This document shows, one piece after another, positions 7,101 through 15,056 of a stretch of DNA of 64,000 bases. Each line of letters begins with the position of its first letter. The stretch's first letter is position 1. Origin of the DNA: Lentzea fradiae (lineage in GTDB: Bacteria > Actinomycetota > Actinomycetes > Mycobacteriales > Pseudonocardiaceae). The notes below the pieces were generated by a model, which searched no databases, was not told the DNA's origin, and was given only the letters and a program-made list of their open reading frames with translations. Made by a program: the position numbers and the translations under genes. Location: positions 1 through 64,000 of the forward strand of contig NZ_FNCC01000017.1 of the NCBI RefSeq assembly GCF_900100955.1, written 5' to 3'.

Positions 7101-8552
7101 ATGAGCGCCGTGGATCGTGATACCTGGCTGAGGAGAACCAAACAGGGCAATGCGGCAGACGACGCTGGCGCTGTAGTGCGGGCTTGGCGCGCATCGAACA
7201 AGCAGAACCAAACCGCCGTCGCTAGTCTTCTCGGCATCACCCAACAGAACCTCAGCCAGATCGAGAAGGGCACGCGTCCGGTCTCGCTTGAACTGCGCCG
7301 CAAGCTCGTCGAGCTACTCGGCATTGCCCCCGAAGACCTGGGCCTGTCATCCGGCCAGGCGCGCTCCTTCATCGCGTCCGACGACGCGAGTCCACACATC
7401 GCGTTCAGCCGCTTCCAGTGGCGCAACCAGCGCCGATGGCTGAATCAGCATCGCTCCGAGCTGGCGCAACTTGCGGTGAACCTCTACCCAGCTGAGTACC
7501 GCGTTCCGCGCACACCGCTGATCTCGCACCCGGAATGGGTCGCCGCTGGTCCAGTGGAGTTGTCGACGCTGAACCTCACGCTGTCCGAGCAGCCTCACCC
7601 AGTTGTGGTCGACGGCTCGGAGTCGGAGACCGAACCCGTAAGGCCGCTACGCGTCGGCACGACGCACTTCGAGCGGTACACGTCGGTCATCAAGCATCTG
7701 GACCCGCCAACGCTGTTCGAGTCGCGCCCCAGCTACCGCCTGCTCAGCGCCGACCTGGTTACCAACAAGTTCGAGTTCGGCCTCGCGGCGTACTTCGACA
7801 AGCTCGATGTCTCCGAAGCGCTAGGCCACGAATTGGCACGGGCGTGCATGGACAAAGGCATCCCGACCGATCCCGCGCAGCTGCGCGGCCAGCTCCCGTT
7901 CCGCGACCTGATCGGCGACCCGTTCGACCCGGCAAGGCGCGCGATCATCCCCGCGATCACTACGTTGACGATTCGCCTGCGCAGGTACCCGGCTGAGCCG
8001 TCGTTCCTGCTCCACTGGCGAGACCCGGCCAAGGTCGCGACCGCGGCCGGCGTGTACGACGTCATCCCGGCCGGGGAGTTCCAGCCGTCCAGCGTCGCAC
8101 TGTGGGACCGCACGAACGACTTCGACATCTGGCGGAACATCGTCCGCGAATACTCCGAGGAACTGCTCGGAGAGCCGGAGTTCGACGGCACGCGTACGCA
8201 GCCGATCGACTACGACAACTGGTCGCTGTACCGCGAACTCACGCAGGCTCGCCAAGACGGCAGCGTGGGCGCGTTCTTCCTCGGCACGGGCATGGATGCG
8301 CTGACGCTCGCGGCGACCATGCTCACGGTCGTGGTGATCGACGACGACGTGTTCGAGCGGGTATTCGGCGACGCTGTCCGCTACAACGACGAGGGCGAGA
8401 TCGTGGCGGTTGGCGGTGGCACGCCTACCGAGGGCATCCCGTTCACGGCGGAGTGCGTGGACCGGATGCTCAGCTCCGAGCCGATGGCGTCACCAGGTGC
8501 GGCGTGCCTCGCGCTGGCCTGGAAGCATCGTGACCAGTTGCTCGGGTTCTGA
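7101..8552 (+). CDS. XRE-HTH regulator fused to a Nudix-like domain
   Basis: The N-terminal part (about residues 20-80) is an Xre helix-turn-helix with TAVASLLGITQQNLSQIEKG. The remaining 400 residues are collinear with the next gene. Shared blocks include SYRLLSADL, FLLHWRDPAKV, a G-x-E run and REYSEELLGE, which resembles the Nudix REXXEEXGE box. pSAM2 encodes a Nudix protein, Pif, that blocks redundant transfer, so an immunity or regulatory role in the element is plausible but inferred. ATG 7101 lies only 2 nt from a GGAGG. GTG 7092 and GTG 7110 are alternative starts. It ends 14 nt before its paralogue, so the two genes form an operon. Catalytic competence of the Nudix box is uncertain. 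Confidence 0.7.
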   Translation: MSAVDRDTWLRRTKQGNAADDAGAVVRAWRASNKQNQTAVASLLGITQQNLSQIEKGTRPVSLELRRKLVELLGIAPEDLGLSSGQARSFIASDDASPHIAFSRFQWRNQRRWLNQHRSELAQLAVNLYPAEYRVPRTPLISHPEWVAAGPVELSTLNLTLSEQPHPVVVDGSESETEPVRPLRVGTTHFERYTSVIKHLDPPTLFESRPSYRLLSADLVTNKFEFGLAAYFDKLDVSEALGHELARACMDKGIPTDPAQLRGQLPFRDLIGDPFDPARRAIIPAITTLTIRLRRYPAEPSFLLHWRDPAKVATAAGVYDVIPAGEFQPSSVALWDRTNDFDIWRNIVREYSEELLGEPEFDGTRTQPIDYDNWSLYRELTQARQDGSVGAFFLGTGMDALTLAATMLTVVVIDDDVFERVFGDAVRYNDEGEIVAVGGGTPTEGIPFTAECVDRMLSSEPMASPGAACLALAWKHRDQLLGF

Positions 8553-8566
8553 CCGGAGAGGACGCA

Positions 8567-9634
8567 ATGCCGACGTCTGAACAGTGGCTCGAAGTTCGCG
8601 CGTACCTGGGGGAACACCGTCACGCGTTCGCGGCGAAGGCCGCGGAGCTGTACCCGGACGCTCCGAAGGTGGCGGGCACGCCTCTTCTCACGGCTGCGAG
8701 CTGGGTACCGGACGCGCCGGTGCCGCTGACGGACATCTCTCTCCGGCTGCAGCGCGACGCGGAGTTCGTCGGAGTCGACGGGACGGGAGGGGCTGCGGCG
8801 AACGTGCTTCCCGAGGGCGACTACGGCACGTACTCCGAGGCGATGGCGAAGCTCGCGGCGCCCAAGGTGTTCCAGAACCGGTCCACTTACCGGCTGCTCG
8901 ATTTCACCGACCAGCACCTGACGTTCTGCATCGGTTCCTACTTCGACGGCATCGACGTGGGGGAGGCGTGCGCTCACGAGTACGCCGCGCGCCAGCTCGG
9001 GCACGTCGACGAGCTCCGGCTGCGGTCCGCGGTGGCGGACCCGTGCGACCCAGCGCGCCGGCCGATGAACGTCGCGATCAGCACGCTTACGATCCGCCAC
9101 GACCGGGCGAGCGGCGATGCGACGTTCTTCCTGCACTGGCGCGACCCGAAGCGCGTCGGTCACGCGGGCGGGATGTACCAGGTGCTGCCCGTCGGAATCT
9201 TCCAGGCGTCCAGCGACGACGAGCGCAACATCGAGAACGACTTCTCGCTGTGGCGGTGCATGATCCGCGAGTTCGCCGAGGAACTGCTGGGCGAGTCCGA
9301 GGAGCACGACTCGCCGATCGACTACGACGGCTGGCCGTTCGCCAAGACGCTGACCGACTCGGTAGGGGACCAGGTGCGCGTCTCCTACCTGGGGATGGGC
9401 GTCGATCCGCTGACGTTCGCGACTGACATGCTCACCGTCGCGGTGATCGAGGCGTCGTTGTTCGACGAGCTGTTCGGTGACCTGGTGGAGAACAACGACG
9501 AGGGTCGCGTGCTCGAAGGGCTCGCCTTCACCGCGGAGAACATCGAACGGTTCGTGCATAGGGAACCGACGCAGGCCGCTGGCGCGGCACTGCTCGCGCT
9601 CGCTTGGAAGCACCGCGCGGACCTGCTGGCGTAG
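8567..9634 (+). CDS. Nudix-like protein, paralogue of the preceding gene
   Basis: This 355-residue protein matches the preceding protein without its HTH. Examples are TYRLLDFTDQHLTF, SYFDGIDVGEA, CDPARRPMNVAISTLTIR, TFFLHWRDPKRV, GMYQVLPVGIFQ and REFAEELLGESEEHDSPIDYDGW. Both end in AxLALAWKHRxxLL. The REFAEELLGE block resembles a Nudix box but lacks a clean G-x5-E spacing. The pair looks like an in-element tandem duplication in which one copy kept or gained a DNA-binding head. GGAGAGG precedes the ATG by 6 nt. I infer a nucleotide-sensing or hydrolysing role linked to element control; this is unproven. Confidence 0.7.
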   Translation: MPTSEQWLEVRAYLGEHRHAFAAKAAELYPDAPKVAGTPLLTAASWVPDAPVPLTDISLRLQRDAEFVGVDGTGGAAANVLPEGDYGTYSEAMAKLAAPKVFQNRSTYRLLDFTDQHLTFCIGSYFDGIDVGEACAHEYAARQLGHVDELRLRSAVADPCDPARRPMNVAISTLTIRHDRASGDATFFLHWRDPKRVGHAGGMYQVLPVGIFQASSDDERNIENDFSLWRCMIREFAEELLGESEEHDSPIDYDGWPFAKTLTDSVGDQVRVSYLGMGVDPLTFATDMLTVAVIEASLFDELFGDLVENNDEGRVLEGLAFTAENIERFVHREPTQAAGAALLALAWKHRADLLA

Positions 9635-9641
9635 AGCGAAT

Positions 9642-9671
9642 ACAACGGGGCGTTGTACAACGCCCCGTTGT
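9642..9671. terminator. 30-bp perfect palindrome between convergent genes
   Basis: ACAACGGGGCGTTGT is followed directly by its exact reverse complement, so 9642-9671 is one uninterrupted palindrome. It begins 8 nt after the stop of the Nudix-like gene and faces the 3' end of the GntR gene. It suits a bidirectional terminator. Its perfect twofold symmetry with no loop would also suit a protein-binding site. Confidence 0.7.
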
Positions 9672-9763
9672 TGGAAACCGACCCCTCCCGAACGGCAAGC
9701 TCGTCGTGTCCAGAGACGAGCAGACGGAAGGGGGAGGGGATGACATCGCCTGGAGCTGTTGAG

Positions 9764-10150
9764 CTAGTCCGCAGGAAGTCCGGCGATGAGGTCAGCGACG
9801 CGGCTGTCGAGAGCATCGACGTCGCGGCGAACCGACCGCAGTTGCTCGCGCACTTCCACGAGGCCGGCGCGAGCTTCCTGGAGCTGTTGCTCCGGCGTTT
9901 TCGGCTGGTCGTCGGGGTCTGCCACGACGGCACCCGCGTTCGGCTTCACCTTCACGCGGCCCTCCGCCGCGAGCATCCGCACCGCCTCGCCGACCGTGTT
10001 GGGGGCGGCGCCGAACATCTCCGCCAGCTGGCGGTAGCTCGGGAGCTTCGTCCCGACGGGGTACTTCCCGGAGTCGATTTCCTGACGTAGCAGGTCGGCC
10101 AGTTCTGCGCGATTGCGCTGCTCAGCGCCGGTCTCAACGTCTCCAGTCAC
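9764..10150 (-). CDS. GntR-family repressor (KorSA-like)
   Basis: This protein of about 128 residues has a GntR winged helix at residues 10-80 (RAELADLLRQEIDSGKYPVG, then LPSYRQLAEMFGAAPNTV). A short C-terminal coiled coil follows (LVEVREQLRSVRRDVDALDSRV). It is shorter than metabolic GntR proteins and lacks a ligand-binding FCD or UTRA domain. KorSA of pSAM2 has this build and represses the transfer/replication activator. It is divergent from the transfer operon and faces three similar 12-bp boxes, probably its operators. GTG 10156 is an alternative start; neither start has a clear ribosome site. Confidence 0.82.
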   Translation of the reverse strand: MTGDVETGAEQRNRAELADLLRQEIDSGKYPVGTKLPSYRQLAEMFGAAPNTVGEAVRMLAAEGRVKVKPNAGAVVADPDDQPKTPEQQLQEARAGLVEVREQLRSVRRDVDALDSRVADLIAGLPAD

Positions 10151-10166
10151 GATCACAGGCTACCCG

Positions 10167-10239
10167 TGTCTTAAGCCACCCGTTGACACGTGTTCAGTCG
10201 CGCCCTACTGTCTCAAGTCATCTCAACTGACTTAAGTCA
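10167..10239 (+). promoter_or_regulatory. Transfer-operon promoter with three repressor boxes
   Basis: TTGACA (10183-10188) and TACTGT (10206-10211) are 17 bp apart, a near-consensus promoter pointing into the transfer operon. Three related 12-mers surround it: TGTCTTAAGCCA (10167-10178), TGTCTCAAGTCA (10209-10220) and TGACTTAAGTCA (10228-10239, perfectly palindromic). The second overlaps the -10 box and the third covers the transcript start region. Box centres are 42 and 19 bp apart, close to whole helical turns. I infer binding by the divergent GntR protein. Confidence 0.75.
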
Positions 10240-10256
10240 ATCAGGAGGTTCGTCGC

Positions 10257-10520
10257 ATGAAGGTTCGACCGATCGCAGAGGTGCTTCGAGCCGATCGGCT
10301 GTCGCTGATCTCCGAAGACGCCCAGGTCGACGACGCAAACCAGCTCTCGGATCTCGCCCTGCTGAGCACCGCGCTGGTCGAGGCGCTCGCCGCTCAGAAG
10401 AGGGGAGAAGTCATCGGTCCGGAGATCGATGAGCTGACCTTGCGCCGTGCTGAACGCCGTGCTCGTCGCGCGGACGGCCGCCGGGCGCTTCACGTGCAGG
10501 TTCTTGGAGGTGTGGCATGA
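10257..10520 (+). CDS. Small hypothetical protein, first gene of the transfer operon
   Basis: This 87-residue protein begins MKVRPIAEVLRADRLSLISE and has a basic, arginine-rich C-terminal third (LRRAERRARRADGRRA). AGGAGG lies 8 nt before the ATG and 46 bp past the -10 box, so this is the operon leader gene. Its stop overlaps the next start (ATGA). I do not recognise the family. The position matches small Spd/Pra-type genes of AICEs, but no motif confirms that. Confidence 0.65.
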   Translation: MKVRPIAEVLRADRLSLISEDAQVDDANQLSDLALLSTALVEALAAQKRGEVIGPEIDELTLRRAERRARRADGRRALHVQVLGGVA

Positions 10521-10819
10521 CGACGACCCATTCCCTGGCGAAGCACGACAGCCTCTACCAGTTGCTGTCGATGCTGACCGGTCCTGAGTTCGGTGAGCGC
10601 CCGGCGTGCGCTGACGAGGACCCGGAGCTGTTCTTCCCGGAGTCCGGTCAGGTGGCGCAGATCAGCGAGGCGAAGACGGTGTGCCTGTCCTGCCCGATTC
10701 GGCGGGCGTGCCTTTCCTACGCGCTGCAGCACGGGGTGCAGGGCGTGTGGGGCGGCACCACCGAGGACGAGCGTCGGGCGATGCGCCGCGGTGCCTCGTC
10801 GCGGAAGGCGGTGGCGTGA
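10517..10819 (+). CDS. WhiB-family iron-sulfur regulator
   Basis: This 100-residue protein has the four WhiB cysteines: one in RPACADEDPELFF, then VCLSCPIRRAC (CxxC-x5-C), which would hold a 4Fe-4S cluster. The family G[VI]WGG turn (GVWGGTTEDERRAMRR) precedes a basic tail. WhiB proteins bind sigma-A and redirect transcription in development and stress. Its place as second gene of the transfer operon suggests that it coordinates host transcription with element transfer. Both junctions are overlapping start/stop codons, so it is translationally coupled. Confidence 0.92.
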   Translation: MTTTHSLAKHDSLYQLLSMLTGPEFGERPACADEDPELFFPESGQVAQISEAKTVCLSCPIRRACLSYALQHGVQGVWGGTTEDERRAMRRGASSRKAVA

Positions 10820-11028
10820 TGAGGTTCTTCGCGATGTGGCCGCTGGCTGCGTTCGGCTCGCTGCTCAAGCTCGCGTTTTGGGCCGTGCTCATCGGTTTCC
10901 TGTGCTACCTCGCGTTGCCGGAGTCGTTGCTGCCGCTGGTTTTCGCGGCACTCGGTGGCTTCGTGTTGGCGATGGTCCTGGTGCTCAAGGCGGTCACGAA
11001 GTCGCGCTCGGATCGGGGTGAGCGGTGA
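10819..11028 (+). CDS. Small two-helix membrane protein
   Basis: This 69-residue protein is nearly all membrane. It has two hydrophobic helices (LLKLAFWAVLIGFLCYLAL and LVFAALGGFVLAMVLVL) and a basic tail ending KSRSDRGER. It overlaps its neighbours on both sides (TGATG at 10817 and 11026). Small membrane proteins in this position in AICEs and Streptomyces plasmids are Spd (spread) proteins that help mycelial DNA spreading. That role is inferred from context and topology only. Confidence 0.7.
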   Translation: MRFFAMWPLAAFGSLLKLAFWAVLIGFLCYLALPESLLPLVFAALGGFVLAMVLVLKAVTKSRSDRGER

Positions 11029-12380
11029 TGACGCTCATGGACCGCAAGGCGGTGCGGATCGCGGCGAGCACGGAGGCGGACATCCGTCGGGCCGATGCTG
11101 CGGCTGCTCGGGAACTTGAGGTTCAGCGCGCGGAGATCGAACTGGCGCGTGAGCGTGCGCAGGCCATGCGGGCGGAACGGCTGGCGCGTAACGAGGATCG
11201 GCAGGCGGAGCGCGCTCGCAAGCACTCGGAGCGCCAGGAGCGCAAGGCTGAACGGCGGGCGCGGGCGGAGCAGCGGCGGGCGCTGCGTGCGGCGTGGTCG
11301 GCGCGGGTGACCGGGTGGCTGGCCGATCGGGTGATCGTGGTCCCGATCGTGCTGGCGATGGTCGGTGCATGGTGGGGGCAGTTCCAGCTGTTCAGCCTTC
11401 GGCTCGGGTGGCCGGCGCCGTTGGCGGCTGCCGCGGCGACGGGGATCGAATGCATCGGGTTCGTGTGCGGTCGGTTGGCGCACGTGGCGCGGCAGGCGGT
11501 CACGGTGACCACTGCGGACGGCCGCCAGGTGGAGCGTGATGACTCCGCGTGGATGGAGCGTCTGGTGATGTGGCTGGTGGTCGGCTACGCGGCCGGGTCG
11601 AACTGGGCGCACTCCGGTGACCCGACGGTGGGTGTGCTGTCGATCGTCGGCGTGGCCGTGTGGGAGACGCGGGAGCGTCGTGCGCACCGCCAAGCGCTCG
11701 CTGCGGCCGGTCGGCTACCGGCGCGGCGTCCGCGGTTCGGTCTGGTGCGGTGGCTGCGCTACCCGATGTGGACGTGGCGGGCGTGGTCGGTCGCGCTGCG
11801 GCACGGGCTGACCGACGCGGCCGAGGCGCTGGCAGTCGCCGACCGCGAGGCGGCGGAGCACCGCGACCGCAAGGCCGCGAACAAGGCTCTCGGGTGGAGG
11901 GCACGGCGTCGGTTCGGTCGCGTCGTGGCCGCCCGGATCAAGGCGACCGACGAGGAACGTCGTCGCGCGGCCGAGCAGGTCATCCGCGAGGCGGAGCAGG
12001 TGACGGGGGCAGCGGCTCTGCTATTCGGTCCGGACGCGCTCCGGCAGCGGGCGAACGGCGCGGCCCGGTCGCGGCCGACCAGCGACAACGGCTCCGGCGG
12101 GTACGGCGATGAGCAGCCGGTTCGGTCGCGTCGGCTCGGGTGGTTGCGCGTGGCCGGTCGCGGCGACCAGACGGCGACCGAGCCCGTGCCCGTGGTGGTC
12201 GACGGAGTGGACATCACGGACCTGATGCCCGCCGCGCGCCAGGCCGCGGCCGAACTGGGCGACCGGCTGACCCGCGACGCGCTGTGTGAGGCACTGCGTG
12301 CGGCCGGGTTGTCGGTTGGTGGCAAGCGACGCAAGGCCGTCTACGACGCGGTGCTGGCCGAACGTGACCGGGCGGCATGA
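11028..12380 (+). CDS. SpdB/DUF2637-like spread protein
   Basis: This 450-residue protein has a highly charged coiled coil (residues 10-90, Glu/Arg-rich). Four membrane segments follow: VIVVPIVLAMVGAWWGQF, the WPAPLAAAAATGIECIGF region, MERLVMWLVVGYAAGSNWAH and TVGVLSIVGVAVWE. The tail is basic and cytoplasmic. This topology and the GSNWAH-type fourth-helix sequence resemble DUF2637/SpdB proteins of actinomycete plasmids and AICEs, which act with TraB in intramycelial spread. A C-terminal section (DRLTRDALCEALRAAGLSVG) looks like the short HTH seen at the end of some members. The start overlaps the previous stop. Confidence 0.75.
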   Translation: MTLMDRKAVRIAASTEADIRRADAAAARELEVQRAEIELARERAQAMRAERLARNEDRQAERARKHSERQERKAERRARAEQRRALRAAWSARVTGWLADRVIVVPIVLAMVGAWWGQFQLFSLRLGWPAPLAAAAATGIECIGFVCGRLAHVARQAVTVTTADGRQVERDDSAWMERLVMWLVVGYAAGSNWAHSGDPTVGVLSIVGVAVWETRERRAHRQALAAAGRLPARRPRFGLVRWLRYPMWTWRAWSVALRHGLTDAAEALAVADREAAEHRDRKAANKALGWRARRRFGRVVAARIKATDEERRRAAEQVIREAEQVTGAAALLFGPDALRQRANGAARSRPTSDNGSGGYGDEQPVRSRRLGWLRVAGRGDQTATEPVPVVVDGVDITDLMPAARQAAAELGDRLTRDALCEALRAAGLSVGGKRRKAVYDAVLAERDRAA

Positions 12381-12472
12381 CCGGCGGGGTGCGGCACCCG
12401 CGCAGTGGTGGGTGCCGTGCCCGGTCGGCCAGCGCACTCGGCAGGCCGCAGTCCCGAGAGAGGGGTGAGCAC

Positions 12473-12829
12473 GTGAACGGCAGGCAGCTGACGTTCGGGG
12501 AGCCCGAGTTCTTCGCCAGCTCCCACATTCACGACTACTGCAACAACGTCCGCACGCTGATGCGACCGCTGGTGAGCGAGCTGCACGTGAGCGCGGAAGA
12601 GCTGGAGGCGGCGCTCAAGCACGTGAGGTCGGTCAACCCCCACGCGTTCGGCCTGGACTCGAAGGTGCGGGCCAAGCTCGTCGCCGCGCACCTGCGCCGG
12701 GCGTCGGAGGCGGCGGAGGTGATCTGCGCGTCGGCGGTGCGCACGTACCTGAGCTTCCGTAAGCACTACGTCGCCGAGATCGACATGACGGCCAAGAACC
12801 GCGGCCGGAACTTCCAGTTCGACAAGTAG
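12473..12829 (+). CDS. TraA-like plasmid transfer protein
   Basis: This 118-residue protein carries SAEELEAALKHVRSV, DSKVRAKLVAAHLRRASEAAE and a closing RTYLSFRKHYVAEI...FQF. The pattern matches small AICE proteins that databases call TraA or, loosely, sporulation protein SsgA. I chose GTG 12473 because GAGAGGGG lies upstream; the longer frame from 12377 begins in low-complexity Arg/Gly sequence. It lies directly before the TraB-like translocase, as in related elements. Its function in transfer is not established; no catalytic motif is visible. Confidence 0.6.
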   Translation: MNGRQLTFGEPEFFASSHIHDYCNNVRTLMRPLVSELHVSAEELEAALKHVRSVNPHAFGLDSKVRAKLVAAHLRRASEAAEVICASAVRTYLSFRKHYVAEIDMTAKNRGRNFQFDK

Positions 12830-12884
12830 GCACGTCGCGTCACCGTTGGTACCGCGAGGAAACCGCACGAAAGGAGTGGACACG

Positions 12885-14864
12885 GTGGGAAGCAGGCGGA
12901 CGGCAGGCGGCGACCTCGCGGCCAGCAACTCCGAGATGGGCTACTACGTCCCACGCAACTACGTAGGCAGCAAGCTCGCCCCGTACCTGGGGCAGTGGAT
13001 GCTGATGCTGCTCGCGTGGCCGGTCGGCGCGCTGACGCACTGGATGATGGCAGACTCGGCTCACCTGCCGTGGCTCACGCCCGGACTGGCCGTGATGGGC
13101 GCGATTCTGGCTGGTGTGGCGTGGAAGGCGGGCGGTGCGCGGTCGCCGATCACGCAGACGCACGCGGCGGTGACGGTGCTGATCGGCACGGGGTGGATGG
13201 TCGCGTGCGCGATCACCGCGCCGTGGACGAACCCGCTGTTCGGGCTGTGGCTCTACGGCGGCGCCGGGCTGGCGATCTCGTGGAACATCCGCCGTGCTCT
13301 GCGCGGTGGCGGCGACGGGGATGCGGCCGGCGGGCTGTTCGAGAAGGTCAAGCTCGCGGGCGTGAAGACCAAGGCGATCGACGTGGCTCCCAACAAGGTC
13401 ACCGCGGCACTTGCCCTGCCCGCTGGGGAGATCTCGGTGGAGGACATGCAGGGCGCGTCGAACAAGCTGGCTCAAGCGTTGCGGCTGCACAAGGGCGCCG
13501 TGCGCATCAGCGGCGATCCGGACGACCTGTCGCAGGCCACGATGACGATCGTCCCCAACGACGTGCTGCGCCACCCGCAGCCGTGGCCGGGTCCGTCGGC
13601 TCCGGGTGGGTCCATTGTGGAGCCGATCGTGCCGGGCCTGTACGAGGACAACGAGCCGGTGCGGCTGTGGCTGCCCGGTGACAAGAAGACCGCGCGTCAG
13701 CTGACTCACGTGCAGGTCAACGGCATGAACGGCTCCGGCAAGTCGCACGGTGCCAAGATCGCGTGGACCGAGATCGCCACGCGCCGCGACGTGGTGCTGA
13801 TCGTGCTCGATCCGTCCAAGGGTGAGCAGACGGTCGGGTTCCTCGGGGACAACGTGCACACCGTGACCGGGCACAAGGAGTGCGCGCAGTTCGTCACCCG
13901 CGTGCCCACGGCCATCACCGAGCAGGCGTCGCAGCTGGGCAAGTGGGGCTTTGACCAGTGGGTGCCGCAGGCTTACGAGGAGCACGACATGCCGTTCATC
14001 GTGCTGTGGATCGAGGAAGCCTCGCGCGTGCTCGAAGACGCCGCGACCCTGACCACAATCGCGGAAGAGGCCCGGTCCGCGGGGATCTCGGTGGTGTTGT
14101 CGCAGCAGAAGTCCAGCTTCCGCCGCATGAGCACCGACATCCGTTCGCAGCTCGGTGCGGGCTGGTGCTTCGGCGTCAACGACGCCGGCGACGCCGCGTT
14201 CTGCCTGTCCGACGAGATCATCGAGGCGGGCGCGGCACCCGAGCGGTGGAAGAACCGCAGGGCTGGCTCCTTCTACCTGGAGGCGCCCGGTATCGAGGAG
14301 GACCGCATGGTCATGCCTGCCCGCACCTACGCCACGACCGACGCCGAGATGGCCCGTGCCATCAACGAGTGCCGTGACGTCCGGGCCGCACTGTGGCCGC
14401 GTACCGCCGAACTGCTCGGGCTGCCTGCCCGTCCATCCGGAACCGGTGCTGCGCCCGCAGGGATGCGCGAGAACTTCGCGCCCGTGCACGACCTGAACTC
14501 CATGCCCGACATCACCGACGAGGAGGCGTCCACCCCGCTCGAACTCCCTGCCGACCCCGAGGCCGACCTGGAGGGCGGCATGGACACCGAGCTGCCCGAG
14601 GACATCGCCCTGGACCTGCCGACCGGCCGCCCGCCGAGGCGCGTGGCACGGGATCGCCTGCGCCGCATCGTGGAAAAGCTTGTCGCCGATGGACGCCAGG
14701 AGATCACTGTCCGGGACCTGCCCGACCCCGAAACCACCTTCGGGCGCAGTCGGTCATGGGTCTCCGGCGAGCTGGCCGCCCTGGTCCGCGACGGCGTCCT
14801 GCAGGAGGTCGGCACCGACGGCAAGGCCATCGTCTACCGCCCGGCACACGAACACGCAGCGTGA
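12885..14864 (+). CDS. TraB/FtsK-like DNA translocase
   Basis: This 659-residue protein has four membrane helices in residues 30-155. An FtsK/SpoIIIE ATPase follows, with Walker A GMNGSGKSHG at about 280-289 and Walker B FIVLWIEEA. A C-terminal winged helix spans roughly residues 590-650 (GRSRSWVSGELAALVRDGVL). In AICEs and Streptomyces plasmids, TraB forms a hexameric pore. It moves double-stranded DNA between hyphae after recognising clt repeats through its winged helix. GTG 12885 is chosen because AAGGAG sits 8 nt upstream; TTG 12846 is less likely. It is the key conjugation protein of the element. Confidence 0.92.
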   Translation: MGSRRTAGGDLAASNSEMGYYVPRNYVGSKLAPYLGQWMLMLLAWPVGALTHWMMADSAHLPWLTPGLAVMGAILAGVAWKAGGARSPITQTHAAVTVLIGTGWMVACAITAPWTNPLFGLWLYGGAGLAISWNIRRALRGGGDGDAAGGLFEKVKLAGVKTKAIDVAPNKVTAALALPAGEISVEDMQGASNKLAQALRLHKGAVRISGDPDDLSQATMTIVPNDVLRHPQPWPGPSAPGGSIVEPIVPGLYEDNEPVRLWLPGDKKTARQLTHVQVNGMNGSGKSHGAKIAWTEIATRRDVVLIVLDPSKGEQTVGFLGDNVHTVTGHKECAQFVTRVPTAITEQASQLGKWGFDQWVPQAYEEHDMPFIVLWIEEASRVLEDAATLTTIAEEARSAGISVVLSQQKSSFRRMSTDIRSQLGAGWCFGVNDAGDAAFCLSDEIIEAGAAPERWKNRRAGSFYLEAPGIEEDRMVMPARTYATTDAEMARAINECRDVRAALWPRTAELLGLPARPSGTGAAPAGMRENFAPVHDLNSMPDITDEEASTPLELPADPEADLEGGMDTELPEDIALDLPTGRPPRRVARDRLRRIVEKLVADGRQEITVRDLPDPETTFGRSRSWVSGELAALVRDGVLQEVGTDGKAIVYRPAHEHAA

Positions 14865-14876
14865 TATCTAGCGGAC

Positions 14877-14955
14877 GCCTGACGTCCCCGCACGTCACCT
14901 GACGTCAGGCGCCCGCACTCCCGCCCAATGCGCGCGGGCGCGCGTGCGCGCGCGA
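14877..14955. repeat. Inverted repeats and alternating GC tract after traB
   Basis: GCCTGACGTC (14877-14886) is repeated in inverse at 14901-14910. The inner segment CCTGACGTCAGG is itself palindromic. About 20 bp further lies a purine-pyrimidine alternating tract (GCGCGCG-type, about 14931-14954) able to form Z-DNA. The block could be a terminator, a clt transfer locus bound by the TraB winged helix, or an origin. Confidence 0.5.
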
Positions 14956-15056
14956 AACCCCATTCATAACACCGTTACACACAACAGCTGACGACACGTC
15001 GGCCTGGTTCCGCACACCCAAATTCGACTACTCAGAGTGATTATTGGAGGGGTGTC

